Below are positions 35,094 to 47,004 of a DNA stretch of 64,000 nucleotides, one piece after another; position 1 is the stretch's first letter; every line of letters begins with the position of its first letter. The translations under genes and the position numbers were made by a program. The notes under the pieces are model-generated. The model made no database searches and had not been told where the DNA came from. It saw only the letters and a program-made list of their open reading frames with translations. The DNA comes from Tricholomella constricta (taxonomy: Eukaryota > Basidiomycota > Agaricomycetes > Agaricales > Lyophyllaceae), in assembly GCA_013368375.1 (NCBI GenBank), contig JAACJP010000036.1:248001-312000 (forward strand). Reading direction: 5' to 3'.

Positions 35094-36806
35094 TCAACGC
35101 CCGCATGAAAATCGTATTAGCAATAAAATATACCTTGTACTTCCACACGCCCTAACCCCACTAACAAACAACGTCGCCCGTGAGCTGATGAGCTTGTTCA
35201 GTATTCCCAGCACGCCCACGTCGTGCAACAAGTCTTCATCCATCCCCGCTCCATTTTGTGGTTGCCGTTGTTCGTGCACCAACTCAGTAAGCTCGGTGAG
35301 CCTCCATTCGGCCAAAGGACCATCGGGTGCGAACGCCGCTTTCAGGATCTCCCAGGATTCTTCATACCTTTCATTCAGAAGGCTCTTCGGCCTGGTCGAT
35401 TTGTTGAGTCCGTCGTAAATCCAACGGCGACTCAGACGCGGTGAGGGTATGGGATCCGGGCGCTTGTTCTCCGTCTGCCTCTTGTGGTATTGCGGGTGAT
35501 CGCTCGCAAACAAGACAGTCTCTACACCTGCCGAAGTCAGCGGATCGGAGAGCAGACGTGCGACCACATCGACGAGGGAGTCTGCGCAGTGCGGTAGCAG
35601 GTCTGGCGGGATGCCTGTCATGTGCCAGTAAATCGCAAGATAGGGCGCAGGAGGCGCAATCTGTTGTGCCAGCGCCGTGAGGTGCTCGGAGTAGCGAAGG
35701 GATACTTGGGACGCAGCGTCCGGAAATATAGGAAATCGGATGTCCCAGTTGACGGCCAGAACGTCGGGGGCGTGCGACCTACTGGCACCAGGCAGCTGGA
35801 AACATGTGGCATCCTTGACAGTTGCTAGCGTCTCGGAAATGTGGTCCCCGTTGGCACTGTTTGTGACGTATAAGCGCAGATGTGAGAAATCGTCGAGGCT
35901 CAGGAAGGAAAGTTTTGTCGCGAAACATCCTGGTAGATTGAGCTCGCGCATGTCGTAAAACTCGTCCACTTGTATAGTCAGAGGTCTCTCGTATGTGTCA
36001 GCCCTACCCCACTCCCGAGCGAGAATGGAGACCACCTGCGTTGTATAAGTCGATTTCGCGGACCGTTTGCTTAGTTCTGCCATCGTCACGAAGCGGACAT
36101 TGGATTTTTCGAGAGAATGGGTATCATAGTAAGTTTCGAAGTCCCATTGAAAGCAGGCACCGATTCGGCCTTTGCTGACGCGCGGAAGAATTAGAGTGCG
36201 GTTCAGTGCCTGCGCCAGTTGGATAAGCTGCAAGAGGTGGTTCCGCGCGTCTGTCTCTAGCCCTGGCAGCCGTACAGCGAGAAGAAAGCGACTGTGTCGC
36301 GACAACAACAAGTCCTTCGAATCGCGCGCCGGGGGCCTGGATGATGATTTTCGCTGAGAACGCGTATGTCTGTCCTCGGGAAGACTTGTAACTATAGGTG
36401 GCCAAGAGTTCAGGGACGATGTAGGCAGCATATCCTCGACTTCTTCATCATCCAAAAGGCTCTGCAACCTCTCCAGTCGCTGAAGAATAGCGCGATCGAC
36501 AAGAAAAGGTTGTTTTTCCTGAAAGAAACCTTTATCTTGATCGTATATTGAAGTCTGCTTCGTCTGCCTCTCAATCACGCGTCTGGTCGATTTGGCGACG
36601 TTAGGACGTGTCGGCGCGTCTTGCGAAGGCTTGGAGCGATACATGCAAAAAGGCAAGGACATGAAAAGAGATGTCAGTAGGATCTTCCACCAGTAGGTTC
36701 TTAGGCGATGTCGCCTGTGTAGTCGACGCGTCTCGGAGTGCGCGAAACTTGGGCTGGAATGACAGAGATCCACGAATTTATCTTGTCTCGACCTAGATCG
36801 AAGCAT
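35094..36806 (-). CDS. GDP-fucose protein O-fucosyltransferase-like type II membrane protein
   Basis: Single-exon frame of about 570 residues from the ATG at 36806 (MLRSRSRQDKFVDL); the frame is open further upstream to an ATG at 36959, giving 621 residues. One membrane anchor near the N-terminus (WWKILLTSLFMSLPFCMY) and a basic segment before it predict a Golgi-type type II protein. The luminal part has the donor-binding start of the fungal O-FucT-like family (RLPGLETDARNHLLQLIQLA, then ALNRTLILPRVSKGRIGACF) and a second half with LAIYWHMTGIPPDLL and VETVLFASDHPQYHKRQ. The Arg of the usual H-x-R motif is not seen at the expected place (WHMT), so catalytic activity is uncertain. The C-terminus VSGVRACGSTR is followed by a short extension that might reflect a missed 3' intron. 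Confidence 0.75.
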   Translation of the reverse strand: MLRSRSRQDKFVDLCHSSPSFAHSETRRLHRRHRLRTYWWKILLTSLFMSLPFCMYRSKPSQDAPTRPNVAKSTRRVIERQTKQTSIYDQDKGFFQEKQPFLVDRAILQRLERLQSLLDDEEVEDMLPTSSLNSWPPIVTSLPEDRHTRSQRKSSSRPPARDSKDLLLSRHSRFLLAVRLPGLETDARNHLLQLIQLAQALNRTLILPRVSKGRIGACFQWDFETYYDTHSLEKSNVRFVTMAELSKRSAKSTYTTQVVSILAREWGRADTYERPLTIQVDEFYDMRELNLPGCFATKLSFLSLDDFSHLRLYVTNSANGDHISETLATVKDATCFQLPGASRSHAPDVLAVNWDIRFPIFPDAASQVSLRYSEHLTALAQQIAPPAPYLAIYWHMTGIPPDLLPHCADSLVDVVARLLSDPLTSAGVETVLFASDHPQYHKRQTENKRPDPIPSPRLSRRWIYDGLNKSTRPKSLLNERYEESWEILKAAFAPDGPLAEWRLTELTELVHEQRQPQNGAGMDEDLLHDVGVLGILNKLISSRATLFVSGVRACGSTRYILLLIRFSCGR

Positions 36807-39302
36807 AGAGTTGAACGACGACAGTAGAAGAAATCGCGTCGAAATTGGATATTGAATAATGATTGAGTCGCGAAGGCCAAAAGCTGGAAAGTTCGGATTC
36901 CTCCGCTTGATCTTGACCACAACCTCACCCAACACCTGTATATTGAACCTTGCTCTCATCTATGTTCTTACATCTTTCCAGTCTCCCTTTGGCGGTAAAA
37001 CTGGATTGTCACTTCTCTGAGAGCCAAGGTGGCACTACCCAACCGGTCATGCGGTGTTTGGAATCGGACACGGCCCCTCAACTTTTCGGACGCGACGTGG
37101 GACAACGATGTACTCTTGTCATCGCATGGCTGCTATACGCATAGCGGAAGGATCTTTCCAACCAGCCCACGCAGTCATCTCTTCACGTGCGTGCGATTGG
37201 AGAGCGCCAGGGACAGGTCCAAGCGAATGAAGACAGCATCCACATCGCGACGAGGCGACCCTAATTAACATGTCCACCGCTACATGGAACAACCTATTAC
37301 GCTTTGTATCTCGATGAAGTATGGAATTACTGGACGTCGGATCCGACGATGTCACTGGGTTTCAAAAGCGACATGCCTGATGTCCTAGGCCTGTGGCTCC
37401 TGGCACTCTCAGGCGGCTGCTTTCGTCCGTTTAGCGTTTGCGACTTGGGATCTGACTTAGGGATCATGTGAATGCGCGGCACCGGCTCTACTGCATGCAC
37501 CCCACCTGCCAAACAATTTTCAAAGCGCGTAGCTTCATGATGAAGAAGAAGGCTCTATTATGCCTCGCGAGTGGCGAAGTGGCCGCTTTACATGTATGCC
37601 ACGGGACCCACATCGGCACAGACGAGCACCCCAGAATTTTTGGCCGCGTCGTCGACTAGATCTTATTTCTCCCACACGGGGCCTACGATGTAGGGAAAGA
37701 CGACACGCGGACCCTGGGCCTGTACATATGTACAGGACCCATGGTTTTCGCAATCAGAGTCCCTGGTCGCATCACTAATCTTTGTTCTCTGGATTGACGA
37801 TGCGGCAGCTCTGATGGGCCTCACCGTGGATGATTGTCGTTGCCTCAATCAACATAAGCCTGGCCAGGCGGATCACCTGGCCCGTTCACCCTGTGACCTC
37901 GATAAGAAGGGAGGGAAAAAAAACATCTTCCGAGTCCCGAGGTGAGTTCAGCATCAGTCCCTTCCATTCACATTCAATCTAAATGAAGCACCCATCGTGA
38001 GGCGATTACAATCTGCCTTTTGGTCAACAGACACCTGTCAGGCATCATAGATGCTCCAGCCGGTCTAAGCTTCGCAAATACCAGCCATGTTTCCCATGTC
38101 GTTCCAAGGTCTCTTCACCAAAGAAGGCCGAAGATGATCCCAGATTCATGGGATCGATTTTGTTTTTCCTTCACCTCCTCGATAAAGAAATAGCCACTAA
38201 ACGCGCGTGCTGTCAAGATTATCGTTGCCAAGGCACTTCTTTCCAATGAGACCTTGTGGGCATGTCTATGACAGCCAAATGCAGGGCGATAGGCATCTCG
38301 AGAAGAGAATACACCCAGGGCGGATGGCTGGCTGGAAGGTTTCTTTCGCAGAATGATCTTTGCGTCACACCGCAAACCCCACCCCCCCCACCCCCTCCCC
38401 TTCCAAAGTTTTCTCCGCGTAGCTAGGCGGCACCAGAATTTACTGGCATGTATGTGATGCTGTGAACTGCGCAGGCGAACACGTTGACTGACATACAGGA
38501 GGCGAGGCACGGACGCCTCGCGACCGTGGTGCATTATTTCTCCGTGGTACAGGCCGAGCTGACATCACAATCAAGTCACCTGTATAGTGCAACTGCAGCG
38601 ATGTGCGAGAGAAGCATCGACATAATTGGCAGAGGGGCTTTCTTCATATTACTATTTTATAAACTACGATGAAGATGAACCGTTATGTTGGTATGTCGGA
38701 CATGCGAGATTATGTGCGGAGATACTGCTGTGATTAGCTTCCCAGATGCGCATTTCCCTCCGTATGTGCATTCGGAATTGTTTAATCGTGTGAGCACATC
38801 CCGGGAGAGGATGGAGACGGAAACGATAACGAGCGTTGTGTTCCGAAGGATCAATGTCAGATCGTGGTGTAATACCGGTAACATTCGGGAAGTGCGAAGT
38901 TTCAATGAGATCGCCGGTGTTACAAAACCATTGACATCGACATCACTTTGCCAAGATCGCGGGGGAACTATCGCAGACACTCGACTTCTGCTGCGTCTTG
39001 CTTGTCGTCAGGATCTGCGGGACACTTAGCTTCTGAGTCTCAAAGTTGAGTTATGATGCTCCACGACAGTATCGAGATGATCTGCTACAGTGGACGAAGC
39101 CGGTTTCGCTTTTAAATTTAATTGGGTATCTAGAATGAGGCTCGCGGGACGACGACCCTTCAGAGCGGAAGATCCCCGGAAACCTCATTAAATAAATAAT
39201 AGAAAGTACTTATATCTGTACAGGTACAAATCATGATACCAGCCCTGTAGATGGCGAAATCCCCAACCTACGCGCCTACGCAAGGATAGGTGATTGTGTT
39301 AT
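36807..39302. other. Gene-poor stretch (2.5 kb)
   Basis: Upstream flank of the fucosyltransferase-like gene and 3' flank of YPI1. Many short overlapping ORFs but none with recognisable protein. A C-rich tract (CCCCACCCCCCCCACCCCC) lies at about 38378. No repeat family seen. Confidence 0.5.
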
Positions 39303-39900
39303 TCAAAAGAGTCGCGATACGTGGAATATAGTAACCTCACCTGTCCGTTTCCCCCCCTTCTTCGAGCTGCTTGGCATGGTTTCGTACGCGTTTCGTTCTG
39401 GTTTCTTCTTTAGTTGACATACATTCCCCGACTGGTCAGGTCGCATCTGGAGCCCAGACCCGCCAGGCCCATCATGCTGCGAGTGTTGGTGTGAATGATG
39501 GTGGTGACTGTGGTTGTCGCATGCCGAGTCCAAGTCCGAGTCCGAATCCGAGTCTTCCTCGCTCGAGGACTCGTCGAACTTCCGCGGCTTGTTATAGATG
39601 CAGCAGACTACACATAGATCCGTTAGTTAGCGCGTCTCACGTCCGTCCGCCCCACAGTGATCGATCAACCAGAGGAGAATACGCACTCTTTGATGACTTC
39701 CTCCCACAGCCTTCGTTGTCGACGACGTCTTCGTCCCAAGCGACTCGCTGTTTATTCCGAGGGCCGCCTCGTAGGCGCAATGTGCCTATGGTGGCGCCCT
39801 GGCGGGCGTTGGAAGCATTGGCTTGCCGTGGCGCTGCGTCCGCAACCGTAGTGGTGCGTGACCCATCGCCTGGGTTGGACGTGGAGGGCGTAGCGGCCAT
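39303..39900 (-). CDS. ypi1: Type 1 protein phosphatase inhibitor YPI1 (inhibitor-3 family)
   Basis: Small disordered regulator of protein phosphatase 1. Exons 39687-39900 and 39303-39607, separated by a 79-nt intron, give 172 residues. The hallmark segment RLRGGPRNKQRVAWDEDVVD contains the PP1-binding RVAW (RVxF-type) motif. It is followed by NEGCGRKSSK and, across the intron, ICCIYNKPRKFDESSSEED. An (SD)n run encoded by a hexanucleotide-like repeat (39530-39560) and a His-rich stretch (HSHHHHSHQHSQH) follow. The C-terminus is polar and basic (SSSKKGGKR), then TGEVTIFHVSRLF. Because GACAG|GTGAGG overlaps the end, the last 13 residues may be replaced by another exon. Confidence 0.92.
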
Positions 39901-40597
39901 TTTGTTCGTTCTAGCAACCCGGGAAGATGGGACTTGGGGAGCCTCTGGGAGACTCAGTTGTCTAATATCTGCTTAGCAATCTGGTCACATGACCTGGAGG
40001 GGCTGATCACGCCTCGATGACACGGTGTGTGGAACGCGCGTGGGGCCTCGAAACCAGTTTTCTTGAAGGCCCCACTGACTCCATGTGTAAACAAAATTTA
40101 ACACCTATCCTTCTCATCCATATCTAGCAATGGGTTTCAGACATATTAATGGACAATGTAATGCGGAGCATGGAGCCTCTCATTCAAGATACTTACATTC
40201 CGCGTTAGACTGGAATCCTCCACAAAAGCCGATAGATGCTGAGTTTACGAGACTGATAGCGCGCACACGAGTGGTGATTTCGATTCATGATTAGCAGACA
40301 CAGATCCGAGCTAAAAGTACAATAGTACTACAAAGCGAGTAATGCAAAGCAAGTTGACGAGTGAGGGGTATGCGATGGGTATACAGGATGCAGGAACAGA
40401 CGAAGAGGATAAATATAGGTATAAAAATCCACAGCGATGGAGAAAGGGATAGGGGCGATATGACGAATGCGATGACGGTCAACGTCACGGGCGTGTGCGA
40501 TGATACAAGAATGCAGGACGGCGTTTATCCATAATTGACACTAAGCAAAGATGGAGTAAGTTAAAACGCTTGCAGATGCGACCAAGGCGGAGATAAC
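39901..40597. other. Intergenic, YPI1 promoter and MYND gene 3' flank
   Basis: No further coding evidence. The neighbouring genes are both on the minus strand. Confidence 0.5.
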
Positions 40598-41507
40598 TCA
40601 CCCTCGCGATGTCGTGGATATCGGCTTGAAATCGGTACGTCCAGATTCGACGAAATGGTGCAGCACGCTAGCCCAGTCTTCCCGGGTGTCCCAAGAGATT
40701 TTACTCGGAGGGTCCACTTCGACGGGCATGACTTGGGAGACGCCTCCACATTGAATGATGATCACGAGGGTGCCGATGCCACCATTGTGACGACACCGCT
40801 CTTCGCGTCTCTGTATATCGGAGATAACGAGGGGATCCCGAATGTAGGTTCGGGGCACGATATGTGTGGAAGATACCGAGAAGCTGTGGTTGCCGAGAAT
40901 GAATGTAAGCCAAATACGCCGAGAATGGAGAAACGATGTGGGAAGAAGAACGCACCGACGATGTGACTCGGAATGACGACCGTGGTGGGAGAGCTCGATG
41001 AGCAAAGCGTTCTGGCGGACGTTCGCGGGAACGCGCTTCAATTGGAGCGCTTGGAACCCAGCCCATCCGAGGAGTGCGGTGTGCGCGGAGGTAAATTTTC
41101 GGAGACCCTTGGCGAGGTTCTCGTCGGCGAATCCAGCACCAGCGGATTGCTTCACGCTGGAGATCTGTTCAGCGGTATGCTGGCAGATGGGCTTATGGGA
41201 TGGCCAGTGCATTTTCTGACAATCTTGTGACTAGAAGGACAGGTCAGATGGAGCCGACTTAGACAGAGAAGAGATGGACGTACACAATACTGAGTCGTCA
41301 TCTGAAGGTGAATGATGATCATGTCAGGACGACCGTAGCGAAGGTAAGAAGAAAGTAACGCACGCAGCCACCACATAGGCGGAATTTGGAGACGGAGGGA
41401 TTCTCTGCAGCACCGCACTGGTCGCAGATGCGATAACCCCTTTGCTTCTGCATCGTCATAGGAGGGGTATTGTAGTTGGCGGCAGCGGGCAGGGAGTAGT
41501 AAGCCAT
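40598..41507 (-). CDS. MYND-type zinc-finger protein
   Basis: Starts MAYYSLPAAANYNTPPMTMQ at 41507. Exon 1 is 41364-41507 and ends in ...FRLCGGC. An 18-nt exon (41284-41301) adds MTTQYC, and exon 3 starts at 41230 with SQDCQKMHWPSHKPICQHT. Together they complete the MYND pattern (CDQCGAAE...CGGC...YCSQDCQ...HKPIC), a zinc-binding protein-interaction module. The rest (LRKFTSAHTALLGWAGFQAL, then after a further intron FSVSSTHIVPRTYIRDP) resembles the C-terminal region of small basidiomycete MYND proteins, whose function is unknown. The frame ends at 40598 in TSRG-stop, where GGGTGAGT overlaps the stop, so a further exon cannot be excluded. Confidence 0.85.
41284..41301 (-). other. 18-nt internal exon of the MYND gene
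   Basis: Encodes MTTQYC. It is flanked by CTTCAG upstream and GTACGT downstream on the minus strand. It supplies one of the zinc-ligand cysteines of the MYND finger, so the assignment is forced by the domain pattern. Confidence 0.85.
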
Positions 41508-43710
41508 GGTTACTGTGAGGTGTATTGTGCAGATACAACCGTGGAGGGGTGGTGCAACTGGTTCATTGTTAAGAGATTATATAGGAATGGAGGCGGTACG
41601 CGTGGGTGAGCAAATGTGTATATGGATATGGAGTTAAACAAAAAGTGGACCGGAAAGCGCCCGATGCTTTTGTTCTGCAGTCTTCCGAGCATTTTTTTGT
41701 CATGGAAGATCCTGGTTAGGCACACGCCTGCAGGCGACGAAGGCTTTCCAGATTTTGAGAAGACAATACGAGAATGAAGCTCAGATAGATTGAAACGGCA
41801 AGAAATCTCATCACGAGGAGCTCGAAGACAAAAAGGAGCGCTTAACCGGGTTTACCTAATCGGGCCATTTCATCTCCCAAACACAATTGAGCCAACCTCT
41901 ACGTTCCCCAGAAGTCTCTCCACACAAAAGAAACCTATTGGCATCAGCTTCACAGAATCTTCCCTGTCATTTAGTCCCAAATCAAGCATTCTGAAAGGAC
42001 GTCGGTCGAGGCAGAACAAGATCGGCCTACATATTGCAAATTCACGTCGTGTGCGCCGCTCGGATCGATGAATATGTCAGGGCATTATCGTATGGTGCTC
42101 CCTTGAAACAGGAATCTCCGTTTTTCTCTTTCATCTTCACGGTGCTGCTTTGTGCTAGGATGAACGCCTGCAGGGGTCACCTCGATGCGTGGAAAAATAT
42201 TGATCCCCCTTTGATCGATTGACTTCATCTTCCGGTCACATCGTGCAATGCCTCTTCGTTTAATTATGGGCCTGAAAGCTCCAGGTGCCTTGTCTTTCAT
42301 CCTCTGTGGCGCTCACAAAGGACGACCATATAATCAAGGTCCCCGCTGGCATTAATTGCGGGGAATTTCCAATACGCTGAGCCTCTTTGTCTGTCTCTGA
42401 TTCCTTCGGCACCGTCGCTTCTGCCTTTCACTCGGTGCACTTTCAATCGCACGCGCTGTCGCGAACTTCAACAACGCGGCGGTCTTACGGACGTAGAGGC
42501 GAATCACATCTGCGGCGGATGACCGGACTGGTGCCAGCTTGCTACATCGTGTGTGGACATTCATCGCACACGTTGCGTCGTCTTGCATACATATTTCCCA
42601 AATTTGGTTTGTGGGCGTAGTGGGATACCCTCGATAAAAGAATTCACATGAGATCAACAGACGTGTCTGTCCACGCATAGTGACAGGTCCTGGCCACGTT
42701 CTAATCGCACGGTGAGGTGCCAGCTGCCCAATATTGGGGACACCGATATCGATATCGTTTTGGGGTGGTCGAGCATGATGGATCTCTTCTCAGTTTTGTG
42801 CTGCGGCATGTTTGCGATTGATCCGCTTCCTGTGGTTTGATCTTTCAGTGCATTGTTCCCGTGGTTGATGCCGATATGCTTCTTTAGGGCAAGAATTTTC
42901 TTCCCATGCTCTTGTCTTCGCTGTTCCCGCTGCCTGGCGCCTATGGCGCCCGATAAGCCAGCGCCTGTGTTCAAAGTCTATCAGAACACATTAAATCCTT
43001 ATTTAACCTGGCGTCTCCTTGATTAGGGAGGATGGATCATATACCGATCAATGCACTCCTCACTCCTCTCTGTAATTTTCGAGCCCAACGGGATGCCACA
43101 ATTTGATAAGATAAGATCCTTTAACGTCATGATCATTTCCTCATTCAGCAGCGTTCCTTCAACCGGCGCCTATTTCTTCACCGTCAAGAGGTATCTGACT
43201 TTCCTCCTGGCCACCTCACATCCTCTCTCAAAGTTCCTACATCTCCTCCCAAGAGCTTAAGACTCGCTGATGGTAAACAGTCTCTATCCTCGCATGGCAC
43301 GTCGCCCGGACGTACCCATCATGCGTAGTAAACCTGGTTCGTCCAGCCCCTGGACATTTCATGGCGCCTCGCAATTTTTAACCTAGCGGTTCATCAAACT
43401 GGGAGCATCAGCGTTATTATATATACGATCTGTGCCTGCCCCCGTTGGATTTATGTGATGAAACACTCATCTGCGACCTATCTCCTCTCCGATAACATCG
43501 TTGGCTCAGCATTCTATGATGCATTTGAGTTTGAGTTTCAAGCCATTGGAGACCCGGATCACGGCAGTCACGAGTGTGAGTAGAAACTGTATCATGCCGG
43601 ACCATTAGCGCTTCGAAAGCTCATTCTTTTTCTATGACAGAGACTACGTCGACGGTGATCGTTCCAGTGAAAACATGGACGTTGATGCAGCAAGGTAATC
43701 ACCAGGAGCC
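41508..43710. other. Gene-poor stretch (2.2 kb)
   Basis: Promoter region of the MYND gene and upstream flank of the decayed IDO copy. No recognisable protein in any frame. Confidence 0.5.
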
Positions 43711-45040
43711 ATGGAACTCCGTTCTATATCATCTATTGAAATGAAAGCTGCTATAACAGCCTCTACTGTACACTCGCATCCGCCGCGATTAGGCTGGTGG
43801 ATTTCCAACGTCGATCCGTCGACTGGCTTCGTGCCCTCCGAGTCTGAAGCCCTCATTTCTCGTCTGCCAACTGCATTTGAGGCGTAACGGGAGGCTAATT
43901 TGGAGAACGCGACAAACCAGAAGCTCCGGCTAGCCGCTGGTGGGTCTATCCGAGGCAGACAAAGCTGTGCGTATCGATTTGTTCATGCTCATATTTTGTG
44001 CATCGCTTCTGGCTTGTAGTCCCCGAATACAGATCCCAAGCGGTCAGAGGCCGTTTTGCGCTGCGCGCACAGTGTCCTCGCGTACATCCTCCATGTCTAC
44101 GTTCACATCATGACATTGGTGATTCTGCCCCATTTTGCTGGGCTTGCTTCAGATAAACACAGAATCCTATGTCCAGCTCGTCATGGCATATTCTGACGAT
44201 GTACCGTTGACGCTTGAAACAGCCTACCGTGACCATAGACGGTATGGTATGCCCACACGCCCAAGGACCTCCGCTCTCTATCCTCCTCCTTTAAAGATGT
44301 CGTGGACGAGGAAGCAATTTACCTCACCCCCGTGCGCATCGATCTGAGAGGTGACAAGGCGCTGCGGTTAATGAAGCAGGCTATCCTGGACGATCTCGCG
44401 CTCGGCGCCTTGGACGCGAATACCGCCGCATGTGTCATCGAATCCCCCGTAAAGTTTAACCCCGTCTTCAAGGAGCTCCTCAGCGTCCGCGGGGATTGCG
44501 ATGCCGACCTCTTCTACAGCCACATCCGCCCTTGGTCTGTCAGCGCGGATACGGACCATAATAATAGGAAATGGATCTTCGAGCGCGTTCCCAGTCACGT
44601 CCCAAAGAGTTCGTTTCCATGTCCGATTCAAGTGCAGCACATCCAGGCACTCGATATGTTCCTCGGCGTCGGGAAACCCCACCAAAGAGGTTGTATGGAC
44701 GCGTCGTCGACCAGCCTCAGCTTGCCGTGCGCCCATCGCATGCGTGTGTACATGCCTCGACGCCATCGCGACGCATCATGTCGTCGCGCCAGTCGCTACG
44801 TAATCTGGTTACCTCATTGAACGATACGAAGCGGTCGGCGGGCCGCGCTGTTGGCGCTCAAGGCGTTCAGGATTTCGCATTGCGCATATGTAATCGTTAC
44901 ACTCTATATCAAGTATCATTAGGCCTTCGCAGGAGATAACGCGCGGGTGCAGGGACATGAGGTGACTACGCGCACAGAGGAATTGCGGGATCTGGGATGG
45001 AAATACCTCGCCCGCCTTTTCAAGGATTTTAGGCAAGCGC
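43711..45040 (+). pseudogene. Decayed indoleamine 2,3-dioxygenase copy
   Basis: Similar along its length to the two intact IDO genes downstream. The N-terminal part contains NVDPSTGFVPSESEALISRL, matching DVDTRTGFMPPQPPIARL, but meets an in-frame TAA at 43885-43887. The centre (44302-44560) keeps EEAIYLTPVRIDLRGDKALR and YSHIRPWSV. The GPSAGQSS region is lost by frame changes. A remnant of the heme-ligand helix (LLALKAFRISHCAYVIVTLY) follows in another frame, and the last recognisable element is LARLFKDFRQAH. Multiple stops and frame changes make a functional product unlikely. Confidence 0.85.
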
Positions 45041-45518
45041 ACTCCTGCGTTGTGTTTAGTTTTCGTGGTCTTACTTCTGTGTCAGTATTCATAAAAAATC
45101 TCCTGATTCTCTCGCTCAGGACTGGAGGGTTCCGGTAAAACTCTGAAAAGAAGTCCCAGCTAAAATTTGTTTCCTAAGAGTCCTCGAGCTCCCTGGTTCT
45201 TAGAACTTTCAGCAAAGCTATTTTGGTGTCCTGATCGTCAGAGTACAGCCACTATCGGAAATGAACGGCTTAGTAAGCATCGCGTTCGGAACAGTCCAGA
45301 TGCTGATCGTAAAGACCGGTCCGCGATATTTTGTTCTCGACTCTGAATTTGTCAGGGCTAGAAAACTTCATGCTGATACGATATCTCCCTTTGCAACGGT
45401 CAAGCTGATCGATTATAGATTCATATCTCAGGCTACACATACCTCCTCCTTCTGCTACCACCAGGACGCTATTCATCCCCTGTTTTTGGGTGCCAATTAG
45501 CACCAATCGAACTGCAAG
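45041..45518. other. Intergenic between the IDO pseudogene and first intact IDO
   Basis: Promoter region of the IDO gene at 45519. No clear TATA box was assigned and no further gene seen. Confidence 0.4.
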
Positions 45519-47004
45519 ATGGATCCCAATTTAGGCTCCAACCACTTCCTTTCCCTCCCTCGTCCGGATGTTCACGTTGGAACGCCAGCTGGTGTTCCAG
45601 ATACCACCACACTCGCTGCTCATGATTTCGACGTTGATACCCGAACCGGTTTCATGCCACCTCAACCACCTATCGCTCGTCTTCCTCCAGCATGGGAGTT
45701 ATGGGAGTCTACACTAGATGAGGCGAAACGCCTGCAGCTGAAGCTTGGAGATACCCCGGGGCTTCCCGAAGACGAGCTTCTGAAATCAGAGACATGGCGA
45801 AGTCATGTGCGCAACGTACGTTCGGGCATATCTTTGTAACTGCACGGGGCTAACTTCGGTACAGCTTCCAATCCTTCCGATTACTGACCTGAAGCGGTCT
45901 GAACTCTACCTGCGCCGGGCTCACCATGTTCTAGGATGGATCCTCCACTTTTATGTCCACTCTCTACCTCCCGATGATCCGGTCATAATCCCACCCCCAA
46001 TCACTCTTCCCGTTCTGCAGGTCAGCGCTGAATTGCAGCTTCCACCTGTCCTCACATACTCCGATGATGTTCTATATAATTGGGCACTGAAGACGCCGCT
46101 GACGGAGCAGAACGGCGTACCAGCGCTCGACAACCTTCGCTGCCTCACACTTTTCACGGAAACCAAGGACGAGGAAGAGTTCTACCTCACGTCCTCCCGG
46201 ATAGAATTAAAAGGTGTCGAGGCCCTTGAACTCATGCAGGTCATCATGGACGAAATGTTCGTCGGGGACGACATTGCGATTCGCCGTATCACAGAGTACC
46301 TCATGAGCTTGTCCGCCGTCATCCGGGAGCTTCGTACATTGCTGCTCGCAGTCAAAGAGCACTGCGATCCCGATGTCTTCTACCATCTCATCCGCCCCTG
46401 GTTCCGCGGCGTCGACTCCGATCCCAACAAGCGCCCCTGGGTATTCGCAGGAATCGAGGCGGATCCGAGTCTCCAGGAACCCACTGAGCTATCGGGTCCC
46501 AGCGCGGGCCAGAGCTCGCTCGTCCACGCGCTCGACATATTCCTTGGCGTCGACCAGTACTCCCACGCGAGCTCTGTGACCGGGTCTTCTTCCTCCTCCT
46601 CCGCCTCCGGCACAGCCAAGTCCGCGTTCCTAGACCGCATGCAGATGTACATGCCGCGCCACCACCGGACATTCCTTAACCACCTTTCCGCGAACCCCCG
46701 CCCCCTCCGCAACTTTGTGTCGGCTTCTAGAGATACCGGACTACAGGAGGCTTACAACACTGCCGTCCTTTCTCTCAAGGCGTTCAGAGACGCACATATG
46801 ATCATCGTCGCGCTATACATCATTGGCCCGTCGAGCAAACCTGCGCCAGGTATTGCAGCTTATGCGGCCTCTGCGGTAAGGCCAGACATCAAGAAGGATT
46901 ATGGGGATGCGGAACCGCTGAAGGGCACTGGTGGGACGGAGCTTGTTAAATTTTTGAAAGACGTTCGGGATCGTACGGCAGGAGCGGTTTTGCCTGCAGC
47001 ATAA
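45519..47004 (+). CDS. Indoleamine 2,3-dioxygenase family protein (copy A)
   Basis: Heme enzyme family that opens the indole ring of tryptophan to give N-formylkynurenine, feeding the kynurenine/NAD route. Exons 45519-45815 and 45865-47004 give 478 residues. Family signatures in order: FDVDTRTGFMPPQPPIARLP, LRRAHHVLGWILHFYVHSLP, LPVLQVSAELQLPPVLTYSD, YHLIRPWFRG, GPSAGQSSLVHALDIFLGVD, MYMPRHHRTFLNHLSANPRP, AYNTAVLSLKAFRDAHMIIV, and KGTGGTELVKFLKDVRDRT. The expected proximal heme ligand is His410 in FRDAH. A Ser-rich insertion (SSVTGSSSSSSASG) before the YMP helix distinguishes it from copy B. The position of the first intron is the same in both copies. Fungi often have several IDO paralogues with very different catalytic efficiency, so its activity on tryptophan is not certain. 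Confidence 0.93.
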
